A stretch of 52,073 bases of DNA, taken from Xanthomonas arboricola pv. guizotiae (GTDB lineage: Bacteria; Pseudomonadota; Gammaproteobacteria; Xanthomonadales; Xanthomonadaceae). Numbering within the stretch: position 1 is the stretch's first letter; each line of letters starts with the position of its first letter. Positions 19,111-28,436 of the stretch are shown piece by piece. Under the pieces are notes generated by a model. The model ran no database searches and was not told the DNA's origin. It saw only the letters and a list, made by a program, of their open reading frames with translations. The stretch is from positions 1-52,073 of the forward strand of contig NZ_MDSK01000034.1 of NCBI RefSeq assembly GCF_002940205.1, given 5' to 3'. Both the position numbers and the translations under genes were made by a program.

Positions 19111-20622
19111 ATGAAGATCAATAAAGCGCCATCGCACAGCGGCATTGCCTCGGGCGATACGCCGCAGTCACCGGCACCCGCAGATACACCGCCGCGGCCG
19201 ACGACAGCCGGCGCAGCCGGCCCCCTGAGCGGCCTCAAACGAAAGGTGAAAAAGGCGCTTCCCGGCATGCTCTGTTCCGGAGCAAAACAAACCACGAACG
19301 GTTCCGAAGCTGCCAGTCATCAGGCAATGACAATGCAGCCGGCAAATGCGGCCCTGGCAGGTATCGAAATGGCACTGTCCAGACCGGGCGAAACAGTAAC
19401 CGTGGACTTGCAGCGCCAGCGTCCCCCACAGGCGCTGACCCCAGAGCAACGGATCAGTTCGGATGTACAGGTGCGTCTGCGCTACGCCGAAGAGCAAGGC
19501 GCACGCAGGCTGGACATCGAGAGCAGTCTCTTCCATGAGCCGGGAGCTCAATCGGTCACCACGCACGGATCCAAACCGTTGCTGAAGGCGGCGGCATCGG
19601 CGGCGCTGGCGCCTGGTCTGCAGGGGCTGGACCACATGTTCACCTCCGTATCGCCGCCTATCCCTCACGCACTGCCAGGCCCTGCTGCCGAGAGCAGACT
19701 TTCGCCTACGCAGATTGCGTTGACCGGCGTGGCACGCTGGCCAGACCCGCTCTTCAATCAGGAGTCGACACCAGAAAATCAACAATATGGTCGCCGCTTT
19801 CATTCCACCGCCCGGGACGGCGGCGCACGCATTGCAAGCGGGCAGATCCAAAGCTTCCGGCAACTGTGGGATTTCGTCGGCGCAGCGCGTCATAGCTGGG
19901 CCAGCCAGCAAACAGCGCAGACAGGTGGTCCCGGCAAGCCAGAACACGAGAACGCTGAGCCATTTGCGGCGGGTTACCCACGGCAGGCGGACGGCGGCAC
20001 ACCCCTGGTAGAGCGCTATGCGTATCTGTCGCAACGCGCGCGCCAGCTTCCGTTGGTTCGGCAAACCAACGACCTTGTTGCCGACGCTGCGCAACCGATG
20101 CCCGACGGGTTCATGGCACATGATGTCTTCGAAATGGCGGGCGAATTGAATGGGGAGGTGGTTCCTCTCACGCAACTACGGCTGGCGGTGAATCCGGAAG
20201 ACTTTCAGCATCCGCTCGCCGAACAGGCGCGCACAGGACACCAAGAACCGCCTGCCATCGCTCTTCCATCTTGCATCGCGCACACCCCTTTCGAACTGGT
20301 GCAGCCGATCATGAACCATGTCGAAAACCTGTTTGGCGACCTGGTTGCGCGAGCCCACGATCGCGCCGAGTTGATGCCGGCGCTTGGCAACCTGCATTGG
20401 TGGATGGCTCATGCGATGCCCGACCTGCGAGGAAGCGCCGCAAAGACCGAATTGGCCATCCGTGCGTTGGCGAACGCGCATGGTGTCGAGCTGCCCCCAT
20501 TCGCGCGTGGAAATGTGCCGGACCTGGAAGCCTTCCTCACCGATCGAGAAAGCTTCAGCACGCACTACGCAGATCTGTTCGAACGGCCGGATCACGAAAC
20601 CGCTGCATCCACGCGCGACTGA
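19111..20622 (+). CDS. Candidate type III secreted effector, family not recognised
   Basis: A 503-residue soluble protein without signal peptide or membrane segment. The first about 60 residues are rich in Ser, Pro, Thr, Ala and Gly (HSGIASGDTPQSPAPADTPP) with few acidic residues, as in type III secretion signals, followed by a basic patch (LKRKVKKAL). The C-terminal third has a compact conserved-looking block, LHWWMAHAMPDLRGSAAKTE, then an Ala/Leu helix. I cannot assign a Xop class or enzymatic activity. I prefer ATG 19111 because the -10 element of the partial PIP box lies at 19066-19071, downstream of the earlier in-frame ATG (19048). The gene stands alone, flanked by non-coding stretches of 475 and 349 bp, typical of Xanthomonas effector genes. 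Alternative: an ordinary cytoplasmic hypothetical protein. Confidence 0.55.
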   Translation: MKINKAPSHSGIASGDTPQSPAPADTPPRPTTAGAAGPLSGLKRKVKKALPGMLCSGAKQTTNGSEAASHQAMTMQPANAALAGIEMALSRPGETVTVDLQRQRPPQALTPEQRISSDVQVRLRYAEEQGARRLDIESSLFHEPGAQSVTTHGSKPLLKAAASAALAPGLQGLDHMFTSVSPPIPHALPGPAAESRLSPTQIALTGVARWPDPLFNQESTPENQQYGRRFHSTARDGGARIASGQIQSFRQLWDFVGAARHSWASQQTAQTGGPGKPEHENAEPFAAGYPRQADGGTPLVERYAYLSQRARQLPLVRQTNDLVADAAQPMPDGFMAHDVFEMAGELNGEVVPLTQLRLAVNPEDFQHPLAEQARTGHQEPPAIALPSCIAHTPFELVQPIMNHVENLFGDLVARAHDRAELMPALGNLHWWMAHAMPDLRGSAAKTELAIRALANAHGVELPPFARGNVPDLEAFLTDRESFSTHYADLFERPDHETAASTRD

Positions 20623-20971
20623 CGCGCCGCCAGGAGTCGGTTGAAGAGACGCGGGCAGCATGGCGGATGCCCTCAAGCACATCGTGCGCCGCCGCCTGGG
20701 CGACTGCTCAGGCTGATGGACTCCATTGCAGGGCAATTAGGAGCTGGCAATCCTCCGCTGCGCTGCCATCGGGGCGTGTCCTGTCCGCAGTAAGTGCGGA
20801 GGGTAGAGCGCTGCGTCCAGACAAGGTCATTACTGCGCCTGACGCCATCCGGGGTTGTGGCATGAGTCGGTTTTCGCGCACCCTCGTCCTGCGCCGGTCG
20901 CCGCGTGTTGGGGCGAGCGGTATGCGCGATCTCACCTGCGGTTGCGGCCGCTCTTCCCCGAGGTGTCCTGC
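20623..20971. other. Intergenic before the GH92 gene
   Basis: 349 bp with no recognised gene or strong secondary structure. It should hold the promoter of the mannosidase. Confidence 0.5.
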
Positions 20972-23446
20972 ATGCTTCTTGTTGTTGCCTCTCATCGCGC
21001 TTGGTCGCGTCTTTCATCAACGCCGCTGTGGCGCCGCGCCGCCGCCGGCCTGTGCCTGCTGGGTGTCACTCTCGCCGGTCCGCTGGCCGCGCAGGACCCG
21101 GCGCAGGTCAACACCTTCATCGGCAGCAAGGACGACGGCAATACCTTCCCCGGTGCGTCGGCACCGTTCGGCCTGATCCAGGTCAGCCCGATCGGCGCGC
21201 ATTACGCCGGCTGGCGCTATGACGACCCCAGCATCCGCGGCTTCGGGCATTCGTTCCTGTCCGGCGCCGGTTGCTGGGAGCAGGGCGGGCAGGTGTCGAT
21301 CCTGCCGGTGACCGGCCGCATCGGTCCCGGCGGCGACTTCGACACCGGCGATGCCAAGGCCTTCGACCAGAAACGCTATGCCGCCCGTTACACGCACGAC
21401 GGCGAAGTGGGGCAGGCCGGCTACTACAAGGTGCGGCTCACCGATTACGGCGGCATCGACGCCGAAGCCAGCGCACTCACCCGTGCCGCGGCCGAGCGCT
21501 ATACCTTTGCGCCCGGCGCCGACACCGGCCATGTGCTGGTCAACGTGGCCCAGGCCAACGACCGCCACGTAGTGATCGGCAGCCAGGTGCAGCTGGTCGG
21601 TGACCGCGTGGTGGAAGGCAAGCTGGTCACGCAGAGTTTCTGCGGCGGCCACGAGTACACCACCTGGTTCCGGCTGGAATTCGATCGCCCGTTCACCGCG
21701 CACGGCATCTGGGGCGAAGATGGCGGCGTGCCCGGCGCACGCCACGGCATGGGCGGCGAACTCAAACCCAATGGCGCCTGGCTCAGCTTCCCGCTGGGCA
21801 CCGGCAAACACGCGCGTGCGGTGACCGTGGTCAGCGCGATCTCGCATGTGGATGCCGAAGGCGCCCGCACCAATCTGCGCGCCGACGGCATGCAGGGCGG
21901 CAAACCGCTAAGCCTGGAGCAGATGCGCCAGCGCGCGCAGCAGGCCTGGCGCAAGGAACTGGCCAGCCTGCAGCTGGAAGGCGCCAGCAACGATGACCGC
22001 AGCGTGGCCTATACCGCGCTGTACCACGCGCTGCTGCAACCGCTCACCGGCAGCGATGCCGATGGTCGCTACCGCGGCTATGACGATGCCATCCACAACG
22101 CCGATGGCTGGACCTACTACGAATACTTCTCGCTGTGGGACACCTATCGCTCGCAGAACCAGTTGCTCGCGCTGCTGCGCCCGCAACGTGCGCGCGATAT
22201 CGGCCGCTCGCTGCTGGCCATCCACCGGCAGGGCGGCTGGCTGCCGCGCTGGGGTTACGCCAACTACGACACCAACATCATGACCGGCGATCCGGTGACG
22301 CCCTTCCTGGTCGACCTGTGGCGCTTCGGCGCGCTGCAGGGCAATGAGGCCGAGGCCTACGCGGCGCTCCGCCAGAACGCCTTCGGCCAACCGCCGATCA
22401 ACTCGCGGCATTCCGGGCGCTCGGGCAATGCGAGTTATCTCGCCAACGGCTTCGTGCAATACGACCGCGCGTTTCCGTCCAAGGGCATGGACGTGGACCC
22501 GCACCACGGCGGCTCGGCCACACTGGAATACGCGCTGGCCGATTGCGCGCTGGCACAGATGGCCCACGCCCTGGGCCATGCCGAGGACAGCACGCAGCTG
22601 CGCGCGCGCGGCGGCAACTGGCACCGCGTCTGGGACGCCACCGTGCGCGATGCCGATACCGGCTTTGCCGGCTTCCCGCGTCCGCGTCTGGAAGATGGCA
22701 GCTGGTACGCGCCGTCCAACGACCAGTACAGCCCACGCTCGCAGCACGGCTTCCATGAAGGCACCGCCTGGCAATACCAGTGGCTGGTGCAACAGGACAT
22801 CCCCGGCATGCTGCAGGCCATGCACGGCACCGAACAGGCAGGCAAACGCCTGGACACCTTCTTCGCCTACGACGACCTGCTCAAGGACCCGCGCAATGGC
22901 GCACGCACGCACTGGGTGGTCGGCCCGTATAGCTACTACAACCAGTACCGCTACAACCCTAACAACGAACCGGACCTGCACGCGCCGTGGATGTATACAC
23001 TGATCGGCCAGCCGTGGAAGACCGCCACCGTGGTGCGCGCCGCGCAGCAGTTGTTCACCAACGCGCCCAATGGCGTCACCGGTAACGACGACCTCGGCAC
23101 CATGTCGGCCTGGTACCTGTTCAGCGCCCTGGGCCTGTATCCGGTGGTGCCGGGTAGCGGCCAATTCCTGCTGCACACCCCGCGCTTCAAACGCGCCACG
23201 CTGGACCTGGGCAATGGCAAGCGCCTGCGCATCGACGCCCCCGGCGCCGACGGCCGCGCGCTGCAGTACGTGGAAGGCGTGCGCTTGAACGGCAAGCCGC
23301 AGCCACAGGTGTTCCTGGACTGGGCGCAGTTGCAGCAGGGCGGCACGCTGTCGTTCGCGCTGACCAGCCGCGCCCCGACCCAAGGGTGGGGCACGCAAGC
23401 GGATGCGTTGCCGACCTCGTTCTGTGCCACGCCAGCAGCGCAGTGA
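20972..23446 (+). CDS. GH92 family alpha-mannosidase, exported
   Basis: An 824-residue exo-acting, calcium-dependent inverting alpha-mannosidase of glycoside hydrolase family 92 (commonly alpha-1,2). Features: N-terminal signal (hydrophobic AAAGLCLLGVTLAGPLAAQ), VNTFIGSKDDGNTFPGASAP at the start of the mature protein, FGHSFLSGAGCWEQGG, the central WTYYEYFSLWDTYRSQNQLL, the LTGNDDLGTMSAWYLF-like block (GVTGNDDLGTMSAWYLFSAL) with acidic catalytic residues, and YPVVPGSGQFLLHTP. ATG 20972 has GAGG upstream and starts the signal peptide. In Xanthomonas GH92 enzymes take part in degradation of plant N-glycans; no partner glycosidase is adjacent here. Confidence 0.93.
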   Translation: MLLVVASHRAWSRLSSTPLWRRAAAGLCLLGVTLAGPLAAQDPAQVNTFIGSKDDGNTFPGASAPFGLIQVSPIGAHYAGWRYDDPSIRGFGHSFLSGAGCWEQGGQVSILPVTGRIGPGGDFDTGDAKAFDQKRYAARYTHDGEVGQAGYYKVRLTDYGGIDAEASALTRAAAERYTFAPGADTGHVLVNVAQANDRHVVIGSQVQLVGDRVVEGKLVTQSFCGGHEYTTWFRLEFDRPFTAHGIWGEDGGVPGARHGMGGELKPNGAWLSFPLGTGKHARAVTVVSAISHVDAEGARTNLRADGMQGGKPLSLEQMRQRAQQAWRKELASLQLEGASNDDRSVAYTALYHALLQPLTGSDADGRYRGYDDAIHNADGWTYYEYFSLWDTYRSQNQLLALLRPQRARDIGRSLLAIHRQGGWLPRWGYANYDTNIMTGDPVTPFLVDLWRFGALQGNEAEAYAALRQNAFGQPPINSRHSGRSGNASYLANGFVQYDRAFPSKGMDVDPHHGGSATLEYALADCALAQMAHALGHAEDSTQLRARGGNWHRVWDATVRDADTGFAGFPRPRLEDGSWYAPSNDQYSPRSQHGFHEGTAWQYQWLVQQDIPGMLQAMHGTEQAGKRLDTFFAYDDLLKDPRNGARTHWVVGPYSYYNQYRYNPNNEPDLHAPWMYTLIGQPWKTATVVRAAQQLFTNAPNGVTGNDDLGTMSAWYLFSALGLYPVVPGSGQFLLHTPRFKRATLDLGNGKRLRIDAPGADGRALQYVEGVRLNGKPQPQVFLDWAQLQQGGTLSFALTSRAPTQGWGTQADALPTSFCATPAAQ

Positions 23447-23502
23447 GCAGCACGTGCTCTTGATCCGCCGGATGCCCTGATCCGTCAGACCGGCGGATGA
23501 AA

Positions 23503-23584
23503 ACCCCTCCCCCATCGGGAAAGAGGGGCTCGTTGTTCCCTTCTCCCGCTGGGAGAAGGTGCCCCGAAGGGGCGGATGAGGGTA
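23503..23584 (+). repeat. 'ctcccgctgggagaaggtgcc' type intergenic repeat, copy 1
   Basis: Contains CTTCTCCCGCTGGGAGAAGG followed by the typical tail GTGCCCCGAAGGGGCGGATG. Part of a widespread intergenic repeat family; an inverted copy lies about 150 bp away and a related copy sits inside recD. Confidence 0.75.
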
Positions 23585-23730
23585 GGAGGCGAAGCCACTG
23601 GCCAAGCTGGATGACAGCAGGCTTGGTCCGTTCTCCCGGCGGGAAATGGTACAGCTCGCCTCCATCGCTTCATTCTTGAAGGCGCGTCGCGACGCGTCCG
23701 TCATCGCAGGCACGTGCTGGATGTCCGAGG

Positions 23731-23800
23731 CGCCCCTCATCCGGCGCTACGCGCCACCTTCTCCCCCAAAGGAGGACAATGTCCCAGCGGGAGAAGGGAG
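23731..23800 (-). repeat. Same repeat family, copy 2, inverted
   Basis: CGCCCCTCATCCGGCGC...CACCTTCTCCC...GCGGGAGAAGGGAG: the reverse complement of the layout at 23503, with a diverged centre. The pair could fold over about 300 bp between the convergent mannosidase and permease genes. Confidence 0.65.
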
Positions 23801-23861
23801 TGCTGGCATTGCCCCGGTGTTCTGCAAGCCTCTCGCGCGCGGGCGAGGGGGACATCGCGCC

Positions 23862-25277
23862 TCACCCGGCCTGGTTCAACCGGCTATTGCGCCGCCCATA
23901 CGCCAGATACACCACCACGCCCAGCGCGTTCCACAACAGGAACCATCCCTGCGTCTTGCTCGGCAGGCTCCAGAACAGATACAGGCAGCCGCCGATCGCC
24001 ACCGGTCCCACCACCCAGGCCAGCGGCGTGCGGAACGCCCGCGCGCGGCCTGGCTCGCGCACGCGCAACACCAACAGGCAGGCGGCCACCGCGGTGAACG
24101 CCGCCAACGTGCCGGCATTGGCCAGCGCGGCGATCTCGTCCAGCCGCGCCACGCCCGCCAACGCTGCCACCAGCACCGCCGTGAACAGCGTGATCGCCAC
24201 CGGTGTGCCGGTGCGTGCATTGACCTTGGACAAGCCGCGCGGCAACAGCCCGTCGCGCGACATCACGAAGAAGATCCGGCTCTGCCCGTACAGGAACGCC
24301 AGCAACACCGTCGGCAGCGCGATGATCGCCACCGCACCGATCACCAGCGCCGCCTTGCCATGGCCCAGTTCGCGCAGGATCAGTGCCAACGGCTCCGGGC
24401 TCTTGCCGAACACGGTGAAGCTCATCGCCCCCACTGCCGCCAGCGCCACCAGCACATAGATCAGCGTGCAGCCGATCATCGAACCGACGATGCCGATCGA
24501 CAGGTCGCGCCCCGGGTTCTTGGTCTCCTCGGCCGCGGTGGAGATCGCATCGAAGCCGTAGAACGCGAAGAAGATGATCGCCGCCGCCGCCATCACCCCG
24601 CGCTCCACGCCGTCGGGGCCCATCGCCTTGGAGAAGCCATACGGCATGAACGGCTGCAGGTTGGCGCTGTTGAAGGTCGGCAACGCAATGGCCACGAACA
24701 CGCCGAGTGCGATGATCTTCAACACCACCAGCACCGCATTGAGCGTCGCGCTTTCCTTGGTGCCGGCCATCAGCATGCCGGCCACCAGGAAGGTGATCGC
24801 CACCGCCGGCAGGTTGACGATGCCGCCGGCATGCGGCCCGGCAACCAGCGCATGCGGCAAGCTCACCCCCAGCCACTGCAGGAAGCCGACAAAGTAGCCC
24901 GACCAGCCCACCGCCACCGTGCTCACCACCAGCGAGTACTCCAGCACCAGGCTCCAGCCCACCACCCAGGCGATGCTCTCGCCGAGCGCGGTGTAGCTGT
25001 AGGTGTAGGCGCTGCCGGCGGCCGGCATCATCGTGGCCATCTCCGCGTACGCCAGCGCCGCGCAGGCGCAGACGATGCCGGCCGCCACGAACGACAGCAG
25101 CACCGCAGGGCCGGCCTTGTCGGCGCCCACGCCAATCAGCGTGTAGATACCGGTGCCGACGATGGCGCCGATGCCGAGCGCAATCAGATGCGGCCAACTC
25201 AGGCTGCGGACCAGTTGCCGGCCGGCCTCGTGCACAGTGACCTGATCGATGGATTTGCGCCTGAGCCAAGACGACAT
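23862..25277 (-). CDS. APC superfamily amino-acid permease
   Basis: A 471-residue inner-membrane transporter with about twelve membrane segments. It resembles the cationic amino-acid transporter group (YfnA/CAT-like): N-terminal RRKSIDQVTVHEAGRQLVRS, then GIGAIVGTGIYTLIGVGAD (the glycine-rich unwound helix 1), YAEMATMMPAAGSAYTYSY, FYGFDAISTAAEETKNPGRDLSIGI (helix 6 and the following loop) and LYGQSRIFFVMSRDGLLP. Start ATG 25277 with GAGG upstream. Substrate is likely an amino acid but not specified by sequence. Confidence 0.93.
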   Translation of the reverse strand: MSSWLRRKSIDQVTVHEAGRQLVRSLSWPHLIALGIGAIVGTGIYTLIGVGADKAGPAVLLSFVAAGIVCACAALAYAEMATMMPAAGSAYTYSYTALGESIAWVVGWSLVLEYSLVVSTVAVGWSGYFVGFLQWLGVSLPHALVAGPHAGGIVNLPAVAITFLVAGMLMAGTKESATLNAVLVVLKIIALGVFVAIALPTFNSANLQPFMPYGFSKAMGPDGVERGVMAAAAIIFFAFYGFDAISTAAEETKNPGRDLSIGIVGSMIGCTLIYVLVALAAVGAMSFTVFGKSPEPLALILRELGHGKAALVIGAVAIIALPTVLLAFLYGQSRIFFVMSRDGLLPRGLSKVNARTGTPVAITLFTAVLVAALAGVARLDEIAALANAGTLAAFTAVAACLLVLRVREPGRARAFRTPLAWVVGPVAIGGCLYLFWSLPSKTQGWFLLWNALGVVVYLAYGRRNSRLNQAG

Positions 25278-25452
25278 GCGGACCTCGCGGGAATCAAACA
25301 ATTCGCGAGTGTCGCCCAACGCGCCGCAGCAAAGCTATCGGTCCAAGGTCATGCGGCGGTGGCGGTCGTGCAGGGCACACACGCGCACGGCATCCCCGTG
25401 CGCCCTACAGACCCATCACCGAGCACGCCCACCCTATATGTCACTGCCGAGG

Positions 25453-25484
25453 CGATTCCCAAATCGCCACTCCCGAATCTCCGC
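25453..25484 (-). repeat. GATTCGGGA-type repeat just after a stop codon
   Basis: On the minus strand the stop of the adjacent membrane-protein gene is followed at once by GGAGATTCGGGAGTGGCGAT and related units. Third and most diverged member of the stop-associated family. Confidence 0.55.
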
Positions 25485-25865
25485 TCACTCAACCGACGGG
25501 CGATGCGGCGGGCGCGCGTTGCGATAGATCAGCTGCACTGCCCAGGCACCGGCAAGCCCGACCACACCGGCAGCGAAGTGGCTCCAGTCGAGCAACTGCG
25601 GCGCTGCGCCATTGGCTTCGTGGCCCCACAGGTTGAACCACAGCAGCACCAGCGCGGTGACGCCCATGCCGATCCAGAACCACAGCCGGGTTCCGCCGAT
25701 TGCATAGATCAAAAACGGCAACGCCGCGCCGATCAAAAAATGCACCGGGAAAAAATACACCGTGCCGTAGGGCCGCGTCAGGTACCACACGATCGCCGCA
25801 AAGGTACCCAGAAAAGCAAACAGGCCCAGCGCCAGCAGGCGGGTTTGGTTGGTGGCAGTGGTCAT
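25485..25865 (-). CDS. Small four-segment membrane protein, unknown function
   Basis: 126 residues, almost entirely membrane: four hydrophobic helices (about 10-28, 38-58, 63-82, 97-116). Notable short motifs are YLTRPYGTVYFFPVHFLIGA and LWFWIGMGVTALVLLWFNL. ATG 25865 has GAGG upstream. I do not recognise a family. It is transcribed toward the permease but separated by about 200 bp, so an operon is not obvious. Confidence 0.75.
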   Translation of the reverse strand: MTTATNQTRLLALGLFAFLGTFAAIVWYLTRPYGTVYFFPVHFLIGAALPFLIYAIGGTRLWFWIGMGVTALVLLWFNLWGHEANGAAPQLLDWSHFAAGVVGLAGAWAVQLIYRNARPPHRPSVE

Positions 25866-26123
25866 CGGCAAGCCTCGCAAAAGCAGAGCCCCACCCTACC
25901 CATGCGCAGGTCACGCCGAGGTCAATGCGCTGCAATCTGCCTGCAACTCCATCACCGCGGCGCTGTCTGGCCCGCTTCGCGCAGCGGCTGCAGACATCTG
26001 CGCGAAGCGCCCTGATGTGCTGCCTTGGCACAGTGCGCGCGCCACCCAACTGCGCCCTGCAGCCGCCGCCGGCCGGCAAGCCACTGACGCAGCCCCTGCG
26101 ACCGGCCCGGCTACACTGCGCAC

Positions 26124-27707
26124 ATGTCATCCGAATCCCTGATCCTTCTCGGGCTGCTCGTCGCAGTCCTGGTGTTGCAGCTGATCACGCTGCTGCGACG
26201 TCCTTCCACCAGCGGCCTGGAGCTGGCGCTGCGCGCCGAGCAACGCGACGGTCGCGGCGAATTGCGCGAGCAACTCGAAGGCCTGGCGCGGCAGCAGGAC
26301 GGCCGCCTGGAAACCTTCGCGCGCAATCTCACCGAACTGTCCACGCGCACCGACCAGCGCCTGGACCTGTTGCGCGACGCGCTCGGTGAAGATGCGCGCA
26401 AGGCCCGCGAAGAAAGCGCCCTGGCGCAACAACGCACCGGCGAACTGCTGACCCTGCGGCTGACCGAATTGCGCACCCAGCTCGACGGCTTCGGCCAGCA
26501 GCAGGAAACCCGCATCCAGGTGTTCGGCCAGCAACTGACCGAACTGATCGCACGCACCGACACCCACATGGCCGCCCTGCGCGACGCGCTGGCCGAGGAT
26601 TCCCGCAAGGGCCGGCAAGAGGCCGGCGAGTCGCAGCAGCGCTTCACCGAGGCCTTGGGCCAACGTCTGACCGAACTCACCCAGCGCAACGAACTGCGCA
26701 TCGGCGAACTGCGCGCCACGCTGGAACAACAGCTGGCCAACCTGCAGAACGACAACGCCAGCAAGCTCGAACTGATGCGCGCCACCGTCGACGAAAAACT
26801 GCAGACCACGCTCAACACACGCCTGGATGCCTCCTTCAAGCTCGTCTCCGAACGCCTGGAGCAGGTACAGCGCGGCCTGGGCGAAATGCAGCAGCTGGCC
26901 ACCGGCGTGGGCGACCTCAAGCGCGTGCTGACCAACGTCAAGGACCGCGGCGGCTGGGGCGAGGTGCAGCTGGAGAACATCCTCGAGCAGACGCTGACGA
27001 TGGAGCAGTACGCGCGCAGCGTGCGGGTCAGGCCCGACAGCGCCGAAGCGGTGGATTTCGCGATCCGCCTGCCGGGGCGTGGCGACGACACCGTGGTGTG
27101 GCTGCCGGTCGATGCCAAGTTCCCGCGCGAGGACTACGAACGCCTGATCGATGCGCAGGAAAAGGGTGACCTCGACGCGATCAGGAATTCGACCGCCCAG
27201 CTGGAGCGCGCCATCCGCATTCAGGCCAAGTCGATCAGCGACAAGTACGTCTGCCCGCCGCAGACCACCGACTTCGCAGTGATGTTCCTGCCGACCGAAG
27301 GCCTGTACGCCGAAGTGATCCGTCGCGCCGGCCTGGTCGACCTGCTGCAGCGCGAACATCGCGTGGTGCTGGCCGGCCCGACCACGTTCACCGCCCTGCT
27401 CAACAGCCTGCAGATGGGCTTCCGCACGCTGGCGATCGAGAAGCGTTCCAGCGAGGTCTGGCAGGTGCTGGGCGCGGTGAAGAGCGAGTTCGGCAAATTC
27501 GCCGGCATTCTCGAAAAGGCCGAGCGGCAGATCAGTACGGTCGGCAAGAGCCTGGGCGAAGCCAGCCGCAAGACCCGCACCATCGAACGCCGCCTGCGCG
27601 GCGTGGAAACCCTGGCCAGCGAACAGTCCCAGGCGCTGCTGGACGATGCCGGCAGCGACGACACCGGAAGCAGCAACGAAGACGACGGCAACGACGAGCA
27701 GGAGTAA
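26124..27707 (+). CDS. rmuC: DNA recombination protein RmuC
   Basis: 527 residues. RmuC proteins limit recombination at inverted repeats and carry a nuclease-like fold. N-terminal membrane anchor (LILLGLLVAVLVLQLITLL, about 6-24), long coiled coil (about 35-240, rich in Glu, Gln, Arg, Leu), then the RmuC domain (about 250-470) with LKRVLTNVKDRGGWGEVQLE, WLPVDAKFPREDYERL, IRIQAKSISDKYV, FAVMFLPTEGLYAEV and AGPTTFTALLNSLQMGFRT, and a Ser/Asp/Glu-rich tail. ATG 26124 begins directly before the anchor. Confidence 0.95.
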   Translation: MSSESLILLGLLVAVLVLQLITLLRRPSTSGLELALRAEQRDGRGELREQLEGLARQQDGRLETFARNLTELSTRTDQRLDLLRDALGEDARKAREESALAQQRTGELLTLRLTELRTQLDGFGQQQETRIQVFGQQLTELIARTDTHMAALRDALAEDSRKGRQEAGESQQRFTEALGQRLTELTQRNELRIGELRATLEQQLANLQNDNASKLELMRATVDEKLQTTLNTRLDASFKLVSERLEQVQRGLGEMQQLATGVGDLKRVLTNVKDRGGWGEVQLENILEQTLTMEQYARSVRVRPDSAEAVDFAIRLPGRGDDTVVWLPVDAKFPREDYERLIDAQEKGDLDAIRNSTAQLERAIRIQAKSISDKYVCPPQTTDFAVMFLPTEGLYAEVIRRAGLVDLLQREHRVVLAGPTTFTALLNSLQMGFRTLAIEKRSSEVWQVLGAVKSEFGKFAGILEKAERQISTVGKSLGEASRKTRTIERRLRGVETLASEQSQALLDDAGSDDTGSSNEDDGNDEQE

Positions 27708-27729
27708 TCCTGCTGCAACAAGCCACGGC

Positions 27730-27797
27730 GTAGGAGCGCACCCGGGCGCGACCAGGCATTACCGATAACGCCTCATCGCGCCCGGGTGCGCTCCTAC
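27730..27797. repeat. REP-like perfect palindrome (gtaggagcg family)
   Basis: Perfect 22-bp arms (27730-27751 and 27776-27797), starting GTAGGAGCGCACCCGGGC, with a 24-bp centre. It lies downstream of rmuC and probably stabilises or ends its transcript. Same family as 8637-8706 and the units inside recB. Confidence 0.85.
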
Positions 27798-27902
27798 CAA
27801 CGCAGGTCTCCGGCGTGTGCTCTTGCGCCGATAGCCAGCACGCCACGCAGACATCGCCACCGCGATGCTGGTACCCACCTGGTTCAAGACGAGAGTTTCA
27901 AC

Positions 27903-28283
27903 ATGGCAACCCGATGGATCCACGCAGTGCTCTGCGCGCTGCTGCTGACCGCATGCAGCAATACCCCGGCGGCCAGGTCGGGCGCTGCGGCGAACGCTCC
28001 ACAGCCTCCGCGCGCCGTCTCCGCCGACGCAGCCGACTGCACGGCAAAGGGCGGGCAACTGCGTCCGGTCGGCCGCATGCAGACGGTGCGTTGCGTGGTG
28101 CCGTATGCCGACGCCGGCAAGACCTGCAGTGACAACTCCTACTGCAGCGGCGATTGCCTGGCCACCAGCATCGTGCCGACCGGCACCGCGACCTCCGGCA
28201 CCTGCCAGCGCGACAGCGACCGCTTCGGTTGCCGCCAGGAGGTGGTTGGCGGCATGGGCCAGGCCGCGTTGTGCATCGATTGA
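27903..28283 (+). CDS. Cysteine-rich lipoprotein, unknown function
   Basis: 126 residues. Signal peptide with clear lipobox (LLLTAC, Cys at about residue 18), an Ala/Pro-rich linker, then a small domain with eight or so Cys residues (DCTAKGGQLRPVG, CVVPYADAGKTCSDNSYCSG, GTCQRDSDRFGCRQEV) ending in VGGMGQAALCID. The Cys pattern suggests disulfides in the periplasm. Not recognised further. Monocistronic between rmuC and the peroxidase gene. Confidence 0.8.
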   Translation: MATRWIHAVLCALLLTACSNTPAARSGAAANAPQPPRAVSADAADCTAKGGQLRPVGRMQTVRCVVPYADAGKTCSDNSYCSGDCLATSIVPTGTATSGTCQRDSDRFGCRQEVVGGMGQAALCID

Positions 28284-28436
28284 TGGCTGCGAACAGGGTC
28301 AAGCGCGCGCACAGGCCGATCAGCCGATCGGGCCGTGCGCGTCGCGTCAGATAACTGCAAGCGCCATGAGCCAGCGGCATCGCTCGCTCCACCCTGACGG
28401 TTTATGCTTTCGGCTCCACCTGTCCAGGACGCACCG

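Noticed and set aside
23646..26015. 789-codon plus-strand frame opposite the permease
   Set aside because: His/Arg/Gln-rich antisense product without motifs; the permease on the minus strand is certain.
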